From CAWGET01 sp963821715 (GTDB lineage: Bacteria; Bacteroidota; Ignavibacteria; Ignavibacteriales; Melioribacteraceae), in assembly GCA_963821715.1 (NCBI GenBank), contig CAWGET010000006.1:62001-126000 (forward strand): a stretch of DNA of 64,000 bases, in the 5' to 3' direction. Numbering within the stretch: position 1 is the stretch's first letter; the number at the start of each line of letters is the position of its first letter. Positions 63,473 through 64,000 of this stretch are shown here, one piece after another. The notes beneath the pieces are model-generated. The model ran no database searches, had not been told where the DNA came from, and saw only the letters and a program-made list of their open reading frames with translations. The translations under genes were made by a program, and so were the position numbers.

Positions 63473-64000
63473 TTCCGCTTCTTTTTATTAATGAATCGCC
63501 AAACGGCATATAAACGCTATCAGGCTGCTTATATAAATTCAGATAATACGGCTCGTAGGATGCATCAATACCTTCGGGATCAGTGTCCGCATCGGTGTAT
63601 CCGATGAACTGCACAGCTATATAATTTGAGACTGACCAAATTTTTTCAGACTCAAGATCACGTTTGAAATAAGGCATTGCTGTTCCCGTTATGCCGTTCA
63701 TTATTTGATAATATAAAATTCCCCCTATATATTTTCCATCTATAAGGTGTCTCCTTAAAAGCGTAAAGTTCAGTGGCGGCGGATTTAAAAATTTTGCCGC
63801 TGATCCCTGTCCATCACCAACTGGACCATGGCAGCCAATGCAAAACTCCTGGTAAATTTTCTTGCCTCTCAAAACTGCCGGTTTTGTAGCTGGATATGGA
63901 TTTGGTAATTTTCTCCATTCTTCGGGAACCATGCTGTGCAGCCAGTTGACATTGCTATCAGGTCCGGCTTCATAAGCTTTAACAGCTTTTTCCTTCCAGA
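63465..64000 (-). CDS. Cytochrome c protein (5' end outside window)
   Basis: The frame is open from the edge (WKEKAVKAYEAGPDSN) to TAG at 63465, about 178 codons, so the true start is beyond the window. CIGCHGPVGDGQGSAAKF is a c-haem site, ALRGKKIYQEF-like residues precede it and GTAMPYFKRDLES provides a likely methionine ligand. It may be a free cytochrome or the tail of a larger membrane subunit. It shares a small overlap with the CcoS-like gene, so the complex probably begins outside on the right. Confidence 0.8.
   Translation of the reverse strand, partial: WKEKAVKAYEAGPDSNVNWLHSMVPEEWRKLPNPYPATKPAVLRGKKIYQEFCIGCHGPVGDGQGSAAKFLNPPPLNFTLLRRHLIDGKYIGGILYYQIMNGITGTAMPYFKRDLESEKIWSVSNYIAVQFIGYTDADTDPEGIDASYEPYYLNLYKQPDSVYMPFGDSLIKRSGND

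Noticed and set aside
1..64000. CRISPR array, prophage or transposase genes
   Set aside because: No regular direct repeats, phage structural genes or transposase motifs were seen on either strand.

Overview
The window looks like chromosomal DNA of an AT-rich bacterium of the Ignavibacteriota (Chlorobi/Bacteroidota side). The best marker is the secretion-system-IX sorting tail with the NYPNPFNPTT motif, which ends proteins at about 42.4 kb and 48.2 kb. An FG-GAP-type repeat remnant, an AraC-output hybrid kinase and many c-type cytochromes fit this placement. The assignment rests on motifs read by eye, not on a phylogeny. Almost all genes lie on the minus strand. The plus strand carries a small membrane gene (6.4 kb), the BCCT/Usp pair (25.9-28.4 kb), a row of gene fragments (47-48.6 kb) and a family 3 glycosidase (48.7-51.2 kb).

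Layout: 0-6.1 kb is a tightly packed sugar/glycoside operon: glycosyltransferase, 95-aa protein, Gfo/Idh/MocA oxidoreductase, zinc dehydrogenase (frameshifted), a glycosidase-epimerase fusion and a second epimerase. 6.6-12.3 kb holds a DUF72 protein, a sugar ABC importer whose ATPase gene has three frameshifts, and MutM. 12.5-21.1 kb is a soluble sensor-kinase block: three multi-PAS kinases (two broken by single-base shifts), a NarL-type regulator and small proteins. 21.2-25.6 kb has a Tat/lipoprotein HiPIP, a YtcJ-like amidohydrolase, and a secreted DsrE-like protein paired with a PQQ-type beta-propeller. 25.9-33.5 kb has a betaine-type BCCT carrier and tandem Usp, converging on an operon of a TsdA-like diheme thiosulfate dehydrogenase, two cytochrome bd-like membrane subunits carrying c-haem domains, and a betaine-type binding lipoprotein. 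Then come tRNA-Arg(CCG), an SDR and an M3 peptidase.

37-41 kb is an iron uptake operon: a DtxR-family repressor, a membrane-tethered DtxR-FeoA fusion, and FeoB split into GTPase and permease genes. Its promoter is covered by TTAA-type inverted repeats. 41-46 kb has an aldo/keto reductase, a truncated sorting-tail protein and a GAF-type hybrid kinase with AraC output. 46.2-48.6 kb is a graveyard: frameshifted HAD phosphatase, C-terminal scraps of phosphoglucose isomerase and aconitase meeting head to head, a broken sorting-tail protein and a trypsin N-terminus. A possible PglZ scrap sits at 51.2 kb. 51.5-62.1 kb is a seven-gene operon (TPP enzyme, SDR, SPW/VKOR membrane protein, enolase-superfamily dehydratase, FAD/Fe-S oxidase, sensory-rhodopsin-transducer homologue, GH15). 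62.2-64 kb is a second c-type respiratory cluster running off the right edge.

The most system-like proposals are (i) a thiosulfate-to-oxygen chain in which a TsdA-type enzyme would feed a haem-c-bearing bd-like oxidase directly, and (ii) a sugar-acid oxidation operon built around an ASRT ligand-binding domain without any rhodopsin. At least eleven single-base frameshifts cluster in 2.7-21 kb and 46-51.5 kb. Whether they are real mutations or sequence errors cannot be decided from the sequence alone.
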